Shown piece by piece: positions 11,108 to 23,120 of a stretch of 64,000 bases of DNA. Under the pieces are notes generated by a model that searched no databases, was not told the DNA's origin, and saw nothing but the letters and a program-made list of their open reading frames with translations. Both the position numbers and the translations under genes were made by a program. Position 1 is the first letter of the stretch, and each line of letters starts with the position of its first letter. Origin of the DNA: Cryptomeria japonica (Eukaryota > Streptophyta > Pinopsida > Cupressales > Cupressaceae); assembly GCF_030272615.1 (NCBI RefSeq), contig NC_081414.1, positions 46,421,501-46,485,500 on the forward strand. The letters run 5' to 3'.

Positions 11108-11608
11108 TGCTTTCTAATTGAATCATTATATTTTCACTCTCTTTCATATCTTATTGCCATTACAATAACATCTTAGATTGTAGATACACTAAGTTGCATC
11201 AAATTTCATGTCTTGCCAATTTCAAGTTGTTAAGTGTCCTCATGTAGGATCGGTGGTTCTTCATGTCATGAAGAACTTTAGGGAAGCATAAATGCTTCGT
11301 GGTTGGGTGGTAAAGCACTTCGCCAATGTTTTCGCCTATGGTGTGCTCATGGGCGATAGGTGTGCGAAGCCCCTATCAAAATGATTATCAACTATATTTT
11401 ATATATAAATTGTAATCGACCTCATTGTCTTTTCTAACTACAATATTTTCTTTATTGTTTGCCAATCTCTTGGTTCATGTATTTAATCATTGTAATGAAT
11501 TATAACTTCTTGCATCTATTCTATGTATATTGAGCAAGTTGTATTAATTAATGGTTAATTATGTGTAAATTGAGTATTTTGTTATTTTAAAATATGGAGG
11601 TCCCTACA
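11108..11608 (+). repeat. Left LTR of the LARD-like element
   Basis: The 501-bp repeat starts TG(C/T)TT and ends ...GGTCCCTACA. It aligns along its length with 19158-19302 plus 33966-34324. The 3' edge is fixed by the following primer site. The 5' edge is inferred from the TG and from the end of homology with the other copy, which may extend a few bases further (TATA shared). Confidence 0.75.
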
Positions 11609-11623
11609 TTGGGTATCAGAGCC
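11609..11623 (+). other. Primer binding site of the LARD-like element
   Basis: TTGGGTATCAGAGCC follows ...CCCTACA. It matches the Met-tRNA-type TGGTATCAGAGC site with one additional G. Confidence 0.75.
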
Positions 11624-11716
11624 CTAGGTTCTGCATTAGGGCCTTGAGTTCACTATGTTAAGTTGTGATAGATGATTGCATGAACCTCTAGTTAGGTAGT
11701 GCTTAGCATATGGGAG

Positions 11717-12954
11717 TGTAAAGCGGAAAATCAAACCCTAGGTGTTCCCCCACTCCCAGGAGAGAGAAAGGAGGTCACTAGGGTTGACGGTTTTCACTTA
11801 GGAGAGACTTTACATTCAAAAGAGGGGTTGAAACTCACAAGATCCAATCCCACAAAATGCAAGATTGAATTCTAAATGAGTTTCAAGGGTTGAGACAGCA
11901 AGGATACCCTCTTTTGTAAAGAATGTGGATAGAAGGATTGAACTAGGAGTGTATGTGAAAGTAAGAAAGATTCGCTTGTAGATGGAGATAGAGACACGAG
12001 ATGAAGCTACAGACCTGAAATTAGCAATAAAATGTCGAGAGGATGTTGTCCTGCAAGTTTGAGCGAAAGTTGACGGGACGATGGCGCCCAAAGTGCACAC
12101 GGTGCTTCGAAAAATCCGCGAAACGAAGGGGGATCTGTTCGTCTCTGCACAAGGATTCCAGATCTTCAATTATAGCCGCGTACCTGCAACCTACACACAG
12201 AAAAGAGAGGACGATTGGGGGGTAAGGGATTAGGGGTTTTCCTTCAGGTCAAACCCCGGTTTTGGAATTAACCAAGAAATGAGAATGCTGTAAATGTAAA
12301 TGTTTGTAATGTAATCAAGTACTGATACCTTGTTGTAAGAATGTTTGTATTCTTACATGCGAAGGTGTAATGATGTTATATGTTGTATATGATCTCCTCT
12401 TCAATGGTTGAATCCTTGTCTTGAATGCAACATCTAGCCTTGAATGAAGACCTAGAATGCTCAATTGCTTGAAGGAATGCTTGAATGCTTGAATGTTTGC
12501 CTATCGCTTCCGCTTCTTGCACACATATGTTTTTTCCTCCTTTTTTCATGAGGGGAAATGTAGTTTATATACTTGTCAATTAGGGTTAGGAGACTAATTT
12601 TTCTGACCTTAGGCCGACCTAGAAGCATTATTTTCCAAATTGAAAACTTGAAGACCCGATGCCCAAGAAGAGACCAGGCCCAAAATAGGGCCAGGGACCA
12701 GGGCGCTAGGCGCCATGGTCCTAAGGGACCAGGGCACTGGGCGCCATGGTCCTGAGGGACCAGGGCACTGGGCACCACAGTCCCACCTCCTGGGACAACA
12801 GGGTGCAAGGAGGATCAGGCCAAGGTGCAGAAAGATGCAGTTTTTGATGTCGCAAACAGGTTTCGAGGTCTCCATTCAAGTTCAATGTTGCGCCGCCATC
12901 GTGAAGACCCAAATGCAGTTGAAATTGCAAGTGTCACAATTTTACGATGCTACA
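11717..12954 (-). mobile_element. Solo LTR of the non-autonomous Gypsy family
   Basis: This 1238-bp LTR (plus strand TGTAAAGCGG ... GATGCTACA) is flanked on both sides by GGGAG (11712-11716 and 12955-12959), a perfect 5-bp target duplication. It is homologous to both LTRs of the element at 41164-48915 and has the same orientation. Internal DNA is absent, so it most likely arose by LTR-LTR recombination. It holds three copies of a 31-bp unit (12693-12785), where the full element has two and one. Confidence 0.92.
12693..12785. repeat. 31-bp minisatellite in the LTR, 3 copies
   Basis: Units start at 12693, 12724 and 12755, each with an AGGGACCAGGGC core and a GGCGCCATGG-type palindrome. The equivalent positions in the full-length element hold two units (42153-42214) and one (48716-48746). 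Confidence 0.85.
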
Positions 12955-12959
12955 GGGAG

Positions 12960-13697
12960 TGTAAGTACTTAGAGATTGAGACAAAAGCTGAATGAATGTG
13001 GATTAATTTTAGTGAGCAAGAAAGCCTCCTATGTGTTGTTACACCTGATAGGAAGGGAAAGTGTCCCTTTTTTGAAATCCTATAAAAATAACTGCTTTTA
13101 GTGAAAAAACTTTTTGCATATAAGTTTTGGCTGAGACTTTATGCGTATGTGTATTTAATGTGTGCTTTTTTGATTTCCCTTGCTTGATTTGTGAGTTGCA
13201 AAAGTTAGAATCTTGAAATATTTTCTTAAATTTTTGCACTCTATTGATTATTTTGATGTGCAACACTTGCTAAAAATAGGATATCCGTAGATGATTATTG
13301 GAAAATATAAATTATATTGTGTGAGTGATGCACTTAAAGTAATGAATGATGATTATACCTTGCATGATATGTGAATTAAGTTGTTTGATTTATGCTTGTA
13401 TTAATATTGATATGGATACATTTTGCATGTGTGATACAAGAAAGAGTGTGATATTTTGTGATAGACCATTTAATAAAGAACTTTGATATCAAATCTTCAT
13501 TAGTCCCTTAGATTGGAACTTATCATATCATATGCATGAAATGAAAACTCATTGGGAAATTGTAAACTTGTTTGCATGTTTCATTTTGCAAGTTGCATGA
13601 AATTGTAAAAGTCAGTAAATGGAAATTGATAGATATTTGCATAATATTGTAGTTGTGTGAGGGAAAATTGAGCTTGAATATGAGAGATTGAAATACC
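12960..13697. other. LARD-like element interior, non-coding
   Basis: Continues the sequence interrupted by the solo LTR. No ORF of note, no polymerase motif, AT-rich. Confidence 0.4.
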
Positions 13698-14677
13698 TGT
13701 GATGACAATCAAGCAAACACAATTAGCTCAAACACCTCGAGATTAGGATGCTAGAAAGAAATGAATAAAGCATTAAAGACATTAAAAACAGCAAAATGCA
13801 AACTATATTCAAATATTTGATTTAATTATCCCATGGTAAGATGTGTTCTCATTGACACAATAATGGCTCGATATTGCTCCATCACGTGATTATGATGATT
13901 GGATTCAAGATATGAGGATTCAATGGTATGAAGTGTGGATGAAATTGGGCATTATGACAATATGGATGTGCTAATGGTGGATGAAATTCTACATTATAAC
14001 AATGCAATGTAATGAAAGTGGATCCTTTGATTGAAAATGAGGGGGGATTAAATAGGAGAGGAAGGAAAGGAAGGGATTGGGAAAATGCAACACTTGTCGT
14101 CAAGGAGGACAAGTGGCAATCCCAAGAATGACAAGTGGAATAAGATTCCACACAAGTGGCTCAACAAGGGAGGACTATTATCAAAAGGGGTTTGACATGT
14201 GTCCTTGTCCTCAAGGACACATGTCTATTTTGGGAGGGAGCCACCCAAAATATGTTTTAATTTCCTAAAATTAAGGAAATTAGGGAATATGTGTGTGCAC
14301 ACACATTTGAGGGGAGTTTAGGATAAGGTTAGTTTGGGAAGATAAGGATGGTTAGAACCCAAAGGTTAGATCAAAGGTTAGGTTAGAAAGGGGTTGGTTA
14401 GGTAGCTAGAAGTTATGAGACATGTGATCAAAAGGGAATATTTAAATTTTGTTAATTCAAATAAAAGGGATGAAAAGGGGAATTAATTAATTTGATTAAT
14501 TAATTTATGGATTAGAAAGAGGGGAATTAATTAATTCAAGGCACTGGAAAGGGGAGAATTAATTAATTAGATTAATTAATTCAAGGGATGGGCTTAATTA
14601 ATTCAGATATTTAATTAATTAAATGGCTAAAGGAAATAAATTTGACTAAATTGATTAGCCAAATTTAAGTGTCTACA
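13698..14677 (-). mobile_element. LTR-like unit (TGTAGACACT family), probably a solo LTR
   Basis: On the minus strand this starts TGTAGACACTTAAATTTGG at 14677 and ends ...GTCATCACA at 13698, 980 bp. After an AT-rich stretch of TTAATTAATT repeats comes a TATTTAA TATA-like site (about 14050). The 761-bp insert at 39140 starts with the same TGTAGACACT, has the same kind of AT-rich repeats and a TATTTAA, so both look like LTRs of related families. No matching 5-bp target duplication flanks it and no good primer site adjoins, so solo LTR versus truncated element is unresolved. Confidence 0.5.
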
Positions 14678-16373
14678 GTTGTCTTATGACTCATTTGTTG
14701 TTTGAATGGGCATGTTCTACTGCACCTTGGATGCAAGGTGTCATGAAGCTTCTATCAATGTGACTAATGTTAGTCACACGGTTTGAGTGAAATTGTTTTA
14801 TTTTCATGATTGATGCTTCTTTTCTATTATTGATGAAATTTTGAAATATTGTAAAGGCTAGCTGTGAAATTTTCAATTTTTCTTGTGAGAATAATGTTTG
14901 AATTATCAATGACATCTCTTGAATTATGACCATTGAATGATTCTATTAATGATTCTCGGTGATTCACATGCGCATAACTAAGTTTGCAGCCATTCTCATG
15001 AAATACAAAGACATCTAAAAGTATGCAAGGAAGGTAGAAGAAAAAGTTTAATAAAAAAGTTCTTAACAAAGAGAAGAAGAGGTATTAATTTCAAATCTAT
15101 AAATCACTTGCTAGACAAAATAACGTGTTTTGTTGAATCTACCATGTGAATCACCAATAATCATTGATTGATCCATTCTCTATATATATCCCTTAATCTT
15201 ATTATATTTAAGAGAATGGATTACAACCATTCTAGAATTTTCTATAGTTATTCTTACTTTGTATGGCTACCTTTATGAATGATTTTATAAGATTATAAGG
15301 CTAGAAGAATCATCTCAACTATAGTCATAATAAGTGTATATTAAGAAGATTGATAAAATTGACTCATTAATATTCTTAATGGATCATGTTAAGGAAGTAT
15401 TTGTGTTGCAAAGGCACAAGTTGGTATGGTAAATATCATTTTAGGTATTCATAAACTTCGTGAGAATTTTAGAAAAGTATTAATTATTAGATAAATTAAT
15501 AAATTAATATTGCTTTCTATCATTAAGTAGATAAAGTATCCATAAGGAAACTTAGATAGTACTCTTATCAAACGAGATAATGTTTTCGAAATAGACTATA
15601 TTTTAAGGTTGAAATCTTCTTTTAAGTTATTACCTTGTGATCTTTGAGAAAGGAGTTATGATAAATTGAATCTGGAATTTAGATATCATTGTGGGAAGAA
15701 AATATATTAGATTGAGATACATTAATTAGTAGAAATATTTGAAGAAAGAATTAGGAGAATAAATAAAACTCATCCCATTAACAAATATTTCTTACTTCGA
15801 GTTAAGAATTTCTTTCATAAGTGAAATACCCTTGTTTTCCACTGATTTAAAAAAATATATATATATTCTATTAAGCTATTGTTATGAAGAAAGTAAAATA
15901 GTCTAGGCCTTATGAGGGTAATGGGATAAGTTCCTTGATCTCCTTTATAGAAGTGTGAATACAAGATTAAGGTTAAGCGTAGGGATAATTTTAGTAGTAT
16001 ATTATCCTAAGGTAGATGAAGGATTTAGCATCAAGGTTAGTGACCACTAACATTTATTAATATTAATCATTTCAAAGTTAATATTTAATCTCTATTTTTT
16101 ATAAATCTCATGGCACATATCAAGTAGCAACATAATCATTAGTGATTCAAATTATTACATTATCTTTGCATTAGATTCTAATTGATGGTCATGATCAACT
16201 TTTAAAAATTGTGGTGATCTAAATTATTATTGAGACTCTTGATAGATATCAGATAGTTAGTTCCTGAATTGAAACTTTTGTTTACTCATGCAAGAATTAT
16301 TGTATACAATTAAATGCTCTCTTAAACTTTTGTATGCTCATATAGGCTTATTCATGCATTTTGTGCAACATTA
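14678..16373. other. Non-coding AT-rich DNA
   Basis: Probably LARD-like interior. I see no gene, TIR or tandem repeat in this stretch beyond short AT-rich runs. Confidence 0.4.
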
Positions 16374-16387
16374 GAAAACATTGTGTT
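16374..16387. repeat. LINE target-site duplication, left copy
   Basis: GAAAACATTGTGTT, identical to 18773-18786. Confidence 0.85.
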
Positions 16388-16572
16388 TTTTATTAAGGAA
16401 AAACAAGTTTTAAGGGACCCAAAACCCACTTACATATCATAAAGAAAAGCATTAAAGAAGCAAGAAGGGAAAGAACAAAGTAAGAAAGGAAGCAAAAGAA
16501 CAACACAAAACACAACAGCTAGAGAAAAGTACAGCAAAAGACCAGCGAGATACTGGCACACCTAAAACCAAT

Positions 16573-18492
16573 CTAGGTGAAAATATTTATGGTCTCCTCA
16601 GCATCCTTGACAAGAATCATCATAGCATTTACTATCTCTTTAAGGTCTTTGCTTTCCTGCACCTGTTGATTACCTTTAGTCTTCAACTCCAACTCTTTAG
16701 CATTTTGCCTAGTTTTGCATCTGGAAGAATGCTGGACACAGCTAGAACTTGGCTCATCATCAACAATCATAGTATCTTTGTTTTGATTATCCTTCTCTTG
16801 GCAAGCAACCAGTGCATTCATATTTTGGGAAGTCACCTTCATCACAGCCAAGCTATGCTCCATGATTTTCCTCTGAGCACTCTCAGTTTTTTGAACCTTG
16901 TTGTTTATCAATTCGTAATTGGACTCACCCTTTTCTTTGAGAGTCCTCACCACATCCTCCAGGTTCTTTACATCTCCCTTTATGATCTCACCGTTCGACC
17001 AGTCCGGAATATCTTTTTCATCCTCTGCTTCACTGTTATCCTCAGAGGTTTCCTCTTTACCTTTATCATTAATATCCTTCACCACATTATCAATTTTGAG
17101 CTCTAGCTCTCTCTGTTTTTCCTGAATGTTGGTAATATTATCAACCACTCATTTATGGAACTTAAACATTTCTAGAGAGTTGTTTCTAACAACATTCAAA
17201 ATAGTATCTACATCCTCCATGTTCTGGGTAGAGTCCTCGGGCCTAGGGTTTCCCTCCTCCATATTATTTTGAACCTCATCCCTATTGTTTGTATCATAGG
17301 GACCCTACTCATTATCTGTGTCTCCTTTCTCACCCTCTACCTCCTTCTCTTGCTCATGCTTTGCCTCCTTCTCCACCTCCTTCTCCTACTCATGCTTTGC
17401 CTCCTTGTCCACCTCCTTCTCCTACTCCTACTTAGGATCAGATGTCTCTTCAGCGTCTTCTTTAGCTTTCTTACTAACCCTCAATTTCTTTTTAGGGGGA
17501 GGATTGGTAGAATCTTCATTAGACTCAGAACTATCATCATCCTCAGAGATATGGGCATTCTCCACAAGGGGATCATCCTTATTGGCCTTAAATTTATCCT
17601 TGAGATACTCATAAATTAACAAAATAGGACCTTGGTGGGCAATGGGATAGAAATTGGGTTTCTTAGCATGGTCAGCCAGACTGTCATTATGGGAGGAGGC
17701 CAAATAGAAGGGCAGAGAAATCTTAGAACCATGGAGAAAGTGATTAAAGATAACAAAGTGATAATTATAGACTTTCAAGAACCTTTCATCAATAGCAAGA
17801 TACTCCATTAACACTTTCAACATTTTCTACCAAAAGGAGTTTACCTGGTTAGGGAGATAATAGGAAATATTATCCTTTTTGGCAAGGCAAGCCCTTTCTT
17901 CTTCGTTCTTGGGGAAATTTTTAATGGCTTCCACTAAGAACTTACGATCTTTATAAAAGTTGATGCTATCCTTTTGCAAACCAGTCACCTCGGCCACCAA
18001 ATCTTCATCCACTCTCCAGGTCTGACCAAACAGAGTAACTTTGTTTATTTTCCAACCCTTGGAAAAACCACATGAAATGGAATTCTTACTCCCATGCAAT
18101 TTCTCCATATAATCAGTGAAGCCATTTTTATGCAACCTTCTCCAAATTTTCCTTTCACCCTTCCAACTATCATAGTTGGTGGGCTCATTACGGTTGAGAT
18201 TTCCACCCATAATGTAGAAGCAGTTCAAATTGAAACCCTCAGGGGAGCACAAACTAACCAGATGCTGAAGAACAAAGAAGCTAGAATCGTAAACCAAGGT
18301 AATTATCTTGCTTTTCAAGTAGCCCTTTAAAACATGCAAATTAACCCAGTACTTAATATGATAAGGCCTTTCACACCTATACTCATTAGTGTTATGCCTG
18401 AGATAGGTCATCATCAGACAATCCGCCTCACTCCATACTCTGTCATTGAAGTCCAAACCAAAAAGGGTAATGATGAGATTAATATGTACCAT
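16573..18492 (-). pseudogene. LINE-borne accessory ORF (VTGL domain, basic patch, coiled coil)
   Basis: One frame of about 640 codons from ATG 18492 to the stop at 16573. It is broken by in-frame TAG codons at 17827, 17428, two more in the acidic repeat just below, and one near 17302, plus a TGA at 17147. I see no frameshift. The N-terminal 220 codons include TWRVDEDLVAEVTGLQ near residue 165. After 17827 come hydrophobic helical segments, an acidic patch (SEDDDSSESNEDS) and a basic NLS-like patch (PPPKKKLRVSKKAKED). A Glu/Lys repeat (EKEVEKEAKHE units, 33 bp each) is followed by a C-terminal coiled coil. No nuclease or polymerase motif. It lies 3' of the RNase H domain, where plant LINEs normally have only a 3' UTR. 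Function unknown. Confidence 0.65.
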
Positions 18493-18764
18493 TGATCATG
18501 ATATAAAATAATTTCTCTTGAACTTTGTTCTTACATGATGACTCTCCGATATAATTAGCATCTTCCGCTAAAATGACCCCCTCATTAGCTAAGAAATCGG
18601 CTACCCTGTTACCTTCCCTAAAGGTATGGGTAATAACCACACTAGCACAAGAATCTAACAATTATTTTGCCTCATCAATGATATTTTGGATATTCCAAGA
18701 AGGGGAACTAATACCTTTAATAATCTGAATTATATTAAGGGAATTCCCCTCTAGCCAATTTTTT
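18479..18764 (-). pseudogene. LINE RNase H domain, C-terminal part
   Basis: The minus strand reads NWLEGNSLNIIQIIKGISSP, then a TAG at about 18663, then VVITHTFREGNRVADFLANEG and a stop at 18479. The His-containing THTFREGN and the ADFLAN segment are the standard end of the RNase H domain (RVT_3 type) carried by plant LINEs, which removes RNA from RNA:DNA hybrids. The N-terminal catalytic half and the reverse transcriptase are missing because of 5' truncation at 18772. Confidence 0.8.
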
Positions 18765-18772
18765 TTAAAATT

Positions 18773-18786
18773 GAAAACATTGTGTT
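18773..18786. repeat. LINE target-site duplication, right copy
   Basis: GAAAACATTGTGTT, identical to 16374-16387. Confidence 0.85.
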
Positions 18787-19157
18787 AGTTTCGTATGTAG
18801 CAAAGGATTTGAGCTAGTTTGTATTTATGAAATTTATTATCAAATGAAGATGCATAGGAAGATGTTTCTATAAGCCAATGAGTGTTTCTACCACCTTGTG
18901 GACATTCCTAGACTTTTCACCTATATGCACTTATATACTCTTATAATCCTTTTTAATTTCTCGTGTATGCTTCTATGATTTTTATTATGCATAAGTGAAT
19001 TATCAATGTGCATTAAAATGTATGTCGGATGGGTATCAAATATGGACAAAAGAGAAGGGTGAGCTTCTAGAGAATCTTAAGTCTATGATTTATCTCATTT
19101 GTTGGTAGTCGGTCCTACAAGATCTTTGGCCAACATTTTTGTTGATCTCTTAGTATA
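18787..19157. other. LARD-like element interior, 3' end
   Basis: Continues after the LINE duplication and runs into the 3' LTR at 19158. No gene and no obvious purine tract. Confidence 0.35.
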
Positions 19158-19302
19158 TGTTTGGTAATTGAATCATTATATTTTCACTCTCTTCCATATC
19201 TTAGTGTCGTTACAATAGAATCTTAGATTGTAGATACACTAAGTTACACTAGATTCCATCCCCTACCAATTTCAAGTCGCTAGGAATCCTCATGCATGGT
19301 CA
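19158..19302 (+). repeat. Right LTR of the LARD-like element, first part
   Basis: Homologous to 11108-11255 of the left LTR. It stops at GGTCA (19298-19302), the target duplication of Copia-1, and continues at 33966. Confidence 0.8.
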
Positions 19303-20491
19303 TGTTGGAAATTTGGAGGAATTGATTATGTGTTGTATTGATGTCAAAACTAGTTGTTTTGTTTAATACTGGCTTCTTGTAGAGTGGTTGGATTATGATG
19401 TTGATCTAGAGATTTGTCTCCAGTATGCTCCGGGTTGTTGGAATTGGTTTGGATTGGTTATTAATGTGTTCCTAATGTGTATCACATTCAGTTGGTTTGG
19501 GATTTGATGATCCAGATGCTATCATTTGTTCTAGTAATCCTTTTGGTTACCAGTAAGGGTTTTCCTGACAACGCTTTGATGTAGATCTTTTGGTGAATCT
19601 GATGCATGGTGTTGGTGTGGCTTCTAGAAGGTTATCAAGATGCTAATGGTTATCATGTTTGTGTTCCAATTGATAATGGTGTTTTATTTAGCTTATGGCA
19701 ACCTATTTTAGGTCTAGTCTTATTTTGCTAGGTTATGGACCAATTTATGTAATGTGTTGGTTGATGCTCCTGATGCATCACCGGTTGGATTTATTGTTTG
19801 GTTTATGTTGTTTTGGTCTTAGGCTGACTTAGTTTATCATTGGTTTGTGGGATTATGTAGTAGATCTATTGTATTATCTTTTAGGTGGCTGACCTAATTG
19901 TTTAGGTCCTAGGTTGGTATAAATATGATGTAAGATCTCTTTGTAGATCGTGGTATGAGATATGGTTATGGATTATTTGTGTGCGAATAAAGTTGTAATC
20001 ATATGCAGAGGTTTTGGTCGATCATAGGTGATCGAATTGGGTTTGTGTAAGAGGTTTAAGTCCTTTGGTATTGAGCTTAACTAGAACTATACTCACGCAT
20101 AGGAGATGTTATTCTTGTTGATCACTCATCTTTCCAGAATGTAGTCTATATTTCTTTGTAGTCATTGAGGCTCCTTTTGTGATGAACAGTGCACTCTAGG
20201 TAGTGTAGCTTCCTACATATGTAGGCCCCTCATATTGTGATCACATACTTACAGTAGGAGTATTATCTGACTGTGGGGAGGCTTCCCACCATGGTTTTTC
20301 CCTTTACCAGTTTTTCCAGTACAAATCTCGATGTTATGTGTTATGGATGAATGATAATTGTTCTGTGATTTATGTTTGTGCTTAATTGTTATATCTGCAT
20401 TCTGGTAAAAGGTTTTGTGAGCTTAAAGTTTTATAATTTGTTGACAACTGATTCACCCCCCCCTCTCAATTATCCACTGGTTATCCTAACA
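19303..20491 (+). repeat. 5' LTR of Copia-1
   Basis: TGTTGGAAATTTGG ... GTTATCCTAACA, 1189 bp, followed directly by the primer site. It holds the CCACCATGGTTTTTCCC block (about 20286) and a decayed copy of the C-run hairpin (20443-20474). Confidence 0.93.
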
Positions 20492-20505
20492 ATTGGTATC
20501 AGAGC
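20492..20505 (+). other. Primer binding site of Copia-1
   Basis: ATTGGTATCAGAGC, the Met-tRNA-type Copia site, immediately after the LTR end. Confidence 0.92.
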
Positions 20506-20547
20506 TTGGTCCTCTTTGCAAAAGCTTAACCACTTGAGGAAGATCCT

Positions 20548-21485
20548 ATGGCAACTAATAATTCAACTGCATCTATTTTCCAAAGAGAAACCCTTAAGAT
20601 TGATTGAACAAATTATAGAGTATGGAACATTCAAATGGAAACTCACTTGAGATGTATTGGGAAAGAGATTTGGGAGATCACGGAGAAAGGGTATACTCCT
20701 CATAATCTGGCATCTGGCAATCCTCCTTCAGCAAACTTAGCTAAGGACATTGAAAATGATTGTAGAGCAAGAGAAGCCCTCTTGAGTACACTTTCTGATC
20801 AACAAATAATGGGATTAACTAACCAATCATCTACGAAGGCTATATGGGATAAGTTGGAGGCTCTCAATGAAGGTGACCCTATTGTTAAAATTGCTAAACT
20901 TGATGGTTACTGGGTGAGTTATGAGAACCTAAAGAAGGAAGAAAATGAAAGGATTACTTCTTTTATGGAAAGAGTTAATGAAATCGTTATGCAAATTCAG
21001 TGTTGTGGTGGATCTCTGAGCGAAGATGAGATTGTTTCTAAAGTACTAAGAGCTTTGCCACCAGCTTACAAGATGAAGGATACCGCAATTAACGAGCTGA
21101 GAACAATGTCTAACACTTCTATTAACAGTGATACTTTGGTTGGAAAGCTATCTGCTTTTGAGCTTGAAGAATTTGGTCCTCAAGGAGTTGCAAAGACTGA
21201 ATCTATTTTTCATGCACCTACATCATCAACCGACAAGAGTGATTGGAAAGCTTTATATGCAAAGTAACTAGATGAAATAAAAAAATAAGATGAAGAGTTT
21301 GAGCAACTTGAAGTCCTATTCGCTAGAAGAGTACCTAAAGGTTCAACATGAAGTAAGTATGAAGGAAAATCACCTTTTAAATGTTTTGCATGTAATAAGA
21401 TAGGTCATTTTGCATCTAGATGTCCTAAGAGGAATTCAAGATTTGAAGAGAAAGCTAAAAGATCTTTTAGGCCTAACCATGATTA
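20548..21485 (+). pseudogene. Copia-1 gag, interrupted
   Basis: ATG at 20548 lies 42 bp after the primer site. A TGA occurs early, in place of the Gly of the usual DGTNY motif. The frame is then open from 20635 to 21267: METHLRCIGKEIWEI..., ending ...KSDWKALYAK. It has the conserved gag features AREALLS, AIWDKLE, CCGGSLSEDEIVSKVLRALP and KLSAFELEEFG of the Copia gag-polypeptide (UBN2-type) domain. Three further stops follow before the zinc knuckle CFACNKIGHFASRC near 21390. It packages element RNA in virus-like particles. It is closely related to the gag of Copia-3. The frame is cut at 21485 by Copia-2. Confidence 0.88.
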
Positions 21486-23105
21486 TGATAACTCAATGAT
21501 GAACCACTAGTACCAAACCGGTACTGAGAGGGGGGGATGAATCAGTACAGACACAAAATACAGTCCAAAACCAGTTTGACAAAAGACACTCACAATGACT
21601 GATAAACATAGATACCGATAAAACAGAGTGCAACCGGTAGCATCCAGAATAACTCAAACAGTCATGAACCGGTCACTTACTAAGCTTTTCTCTTAGCTCA
21701 ATACCACATTATCATAATATTCTCATGCCTGAACTAGTAGACCTAACCATCAAATCTTCACAATAGCAAGTTCAATATGTTTTATAGACAGGCATAAAAC
21801 ATAGAGACTTCATGTGCTTAACAGATAAAACAAAGCATCACAAGACAGAAGCATTTCACATGACACACATATTTGTCACATGGAAACCCAACTGGGAAAA
21901 ACCACGGTGGGGATGAATACCCACAAGCTACTTTTTGAACTCTTTTGAAGTCCACCCTATTAGGAGCCTTGTCCAGATAAGAACATTACAATAGGTTCTG
22001 GTAGGAACCGATCCTGTTAGGGATCACCCGGTTAAGGGATACCCGGTTAAGGGTTAAACCCAATAGGGTCACCTTGTTAGAGGATTTTAAGAACTCAATA
22101 GTTGAAAGGATCTCCTAAGCTTCTCTAGCTTCTTAGAACTCATTAGCTTCAAGTTACCCGGTTAAGGGATTTATAGCAAGCCAGTTAAGACCACCCGATT
22201 TAAGGGATTTTGAATCAAGCCAGTTAAGGCTACCTTGTTAGGGGATTTTGCAACTATTGAAGTGGTTAGAGATCAATAGGTATTACAATGATCTATTAAT
22301 AGTACTTAATACTAATACAGATCCATTTAGGCTCCTCTTTTCCTTCTGCACATACACTTTGCAGGTATCTCTTTTCTCCTATGGTCTGGCAAGAATCTTG
22401 TATCACTTTCGTTGGATACACACTCACAACTTTTGCCAACAACTTTAGACAGAAACCTAACATCGACCTTATAGGGAACATACAAGTCGGTAGCAAAAAC
22501 CCTAAACCCTAAACCTGTTAGGTTGAGCAATTCAAATGGTTCGATCCTGACCATTGAAACATACTGCATTGAATGCACCAGTCTTGAGTCGATCTCAAGA
22601 CATTATCCATCGTCCATTATCCATCATTTTCATTGCGGCTGATAACCCATCATGCATTATCACAATTTGACTGACTTCGCACATTCTCAAGGTAGATAGG
22701 AATAGTCTTCTTCATGCAAGATCCTTCACACGCACAGAGCTTATGTGGCAACACAATCTGTCCTCCATCATACTACTAGCTCATCACATAAAGATCACCG
22801 ATTGAGTCACACAGACTTGAGAAACTCCAACCGGAAAGCCTGAAGTGGAAGTTGCCTTACCAACCGGTAGTCATATAGTGCTTCCATGTGCCGATTCCCA
22901 TAACTGCATGCCGGTTCACTTTGAACAAATGTCCCGCTTCACTTTGGCATATACTGGTTCACACATATGCTAGTATCTCTTTCTTCACTTATCTCATGTG
23001 CCAGTTCACATTATGTCTCATATTGACATCAATGACAACACACAATATCATTATGTCATCATGCCAGTTTACATAAGGCTCATGCCATTTCACATAATGC
23101 CAACA
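21486..23105 (-). repeat. 3' LTR of Copia-2
   Basis: 1620 bp, canonical TGTTGGCATT ... GTTATCA on the minus strand. It has the hairpin at 21521-21548 and the CCACGGTGG block near 21902. Confidence 0.95.
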
Positions 23106-23120
23106 ATCTCCCCCTTTGGC
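23106..23120 (-). other. Polypurine tract of Copia-2
   Basis: The minus strand reads GCCAAAGGGGGAGAT directly before the 3' LTR (TGTTGG). This is the usual primer for plus-strand DNA synthesis. Confidence 0.88.

Larger units (their letters stand above)
16388..18772 (-). mobile_element. 5'-truncated LINE with an extra 3' ORF
   Basis: Both ends carry the 14-bp direct repeat GAAAACATTGTGTT (16374-16387 and 18773-18786), a typical LINE target-site duplication. The minus-strand 3' end is A-rich (TTAATAAAAA next to the duplication). At the truncated 5' end lies the C-terminal half of a plant LINE RNase H domain (18764-18479), followed by a long decayed ORF (18492-16573) before the 3' end. The 14-bp duplication makes this one insertion unit, so the extra ORF was part of the mobilised LINE transcript. 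Confidence 0.8.

Noticed and set aside
12461-12972. Overlapping open frames on both strands with Pro/Gly/Trp-rich products
   Set aside because: They lie in the GC-rich 31-bp repeat of a solo LTR and reappear in the other LTR copies; repeat artefacts.
13693-14682. 5-bp target duplication around the TGTAGACACT unit
   Set aside because: Flanks ATACC and GTTGT do not match, so I do not claim a simple solo-LTR insertion.
19298-19302. Copia-1 target duplication judged absent because GGTCA and GGTCG differ
   Set aside because: One transition in five bases is expected for an old insertion, and the paralogous LTR confirms the junction.
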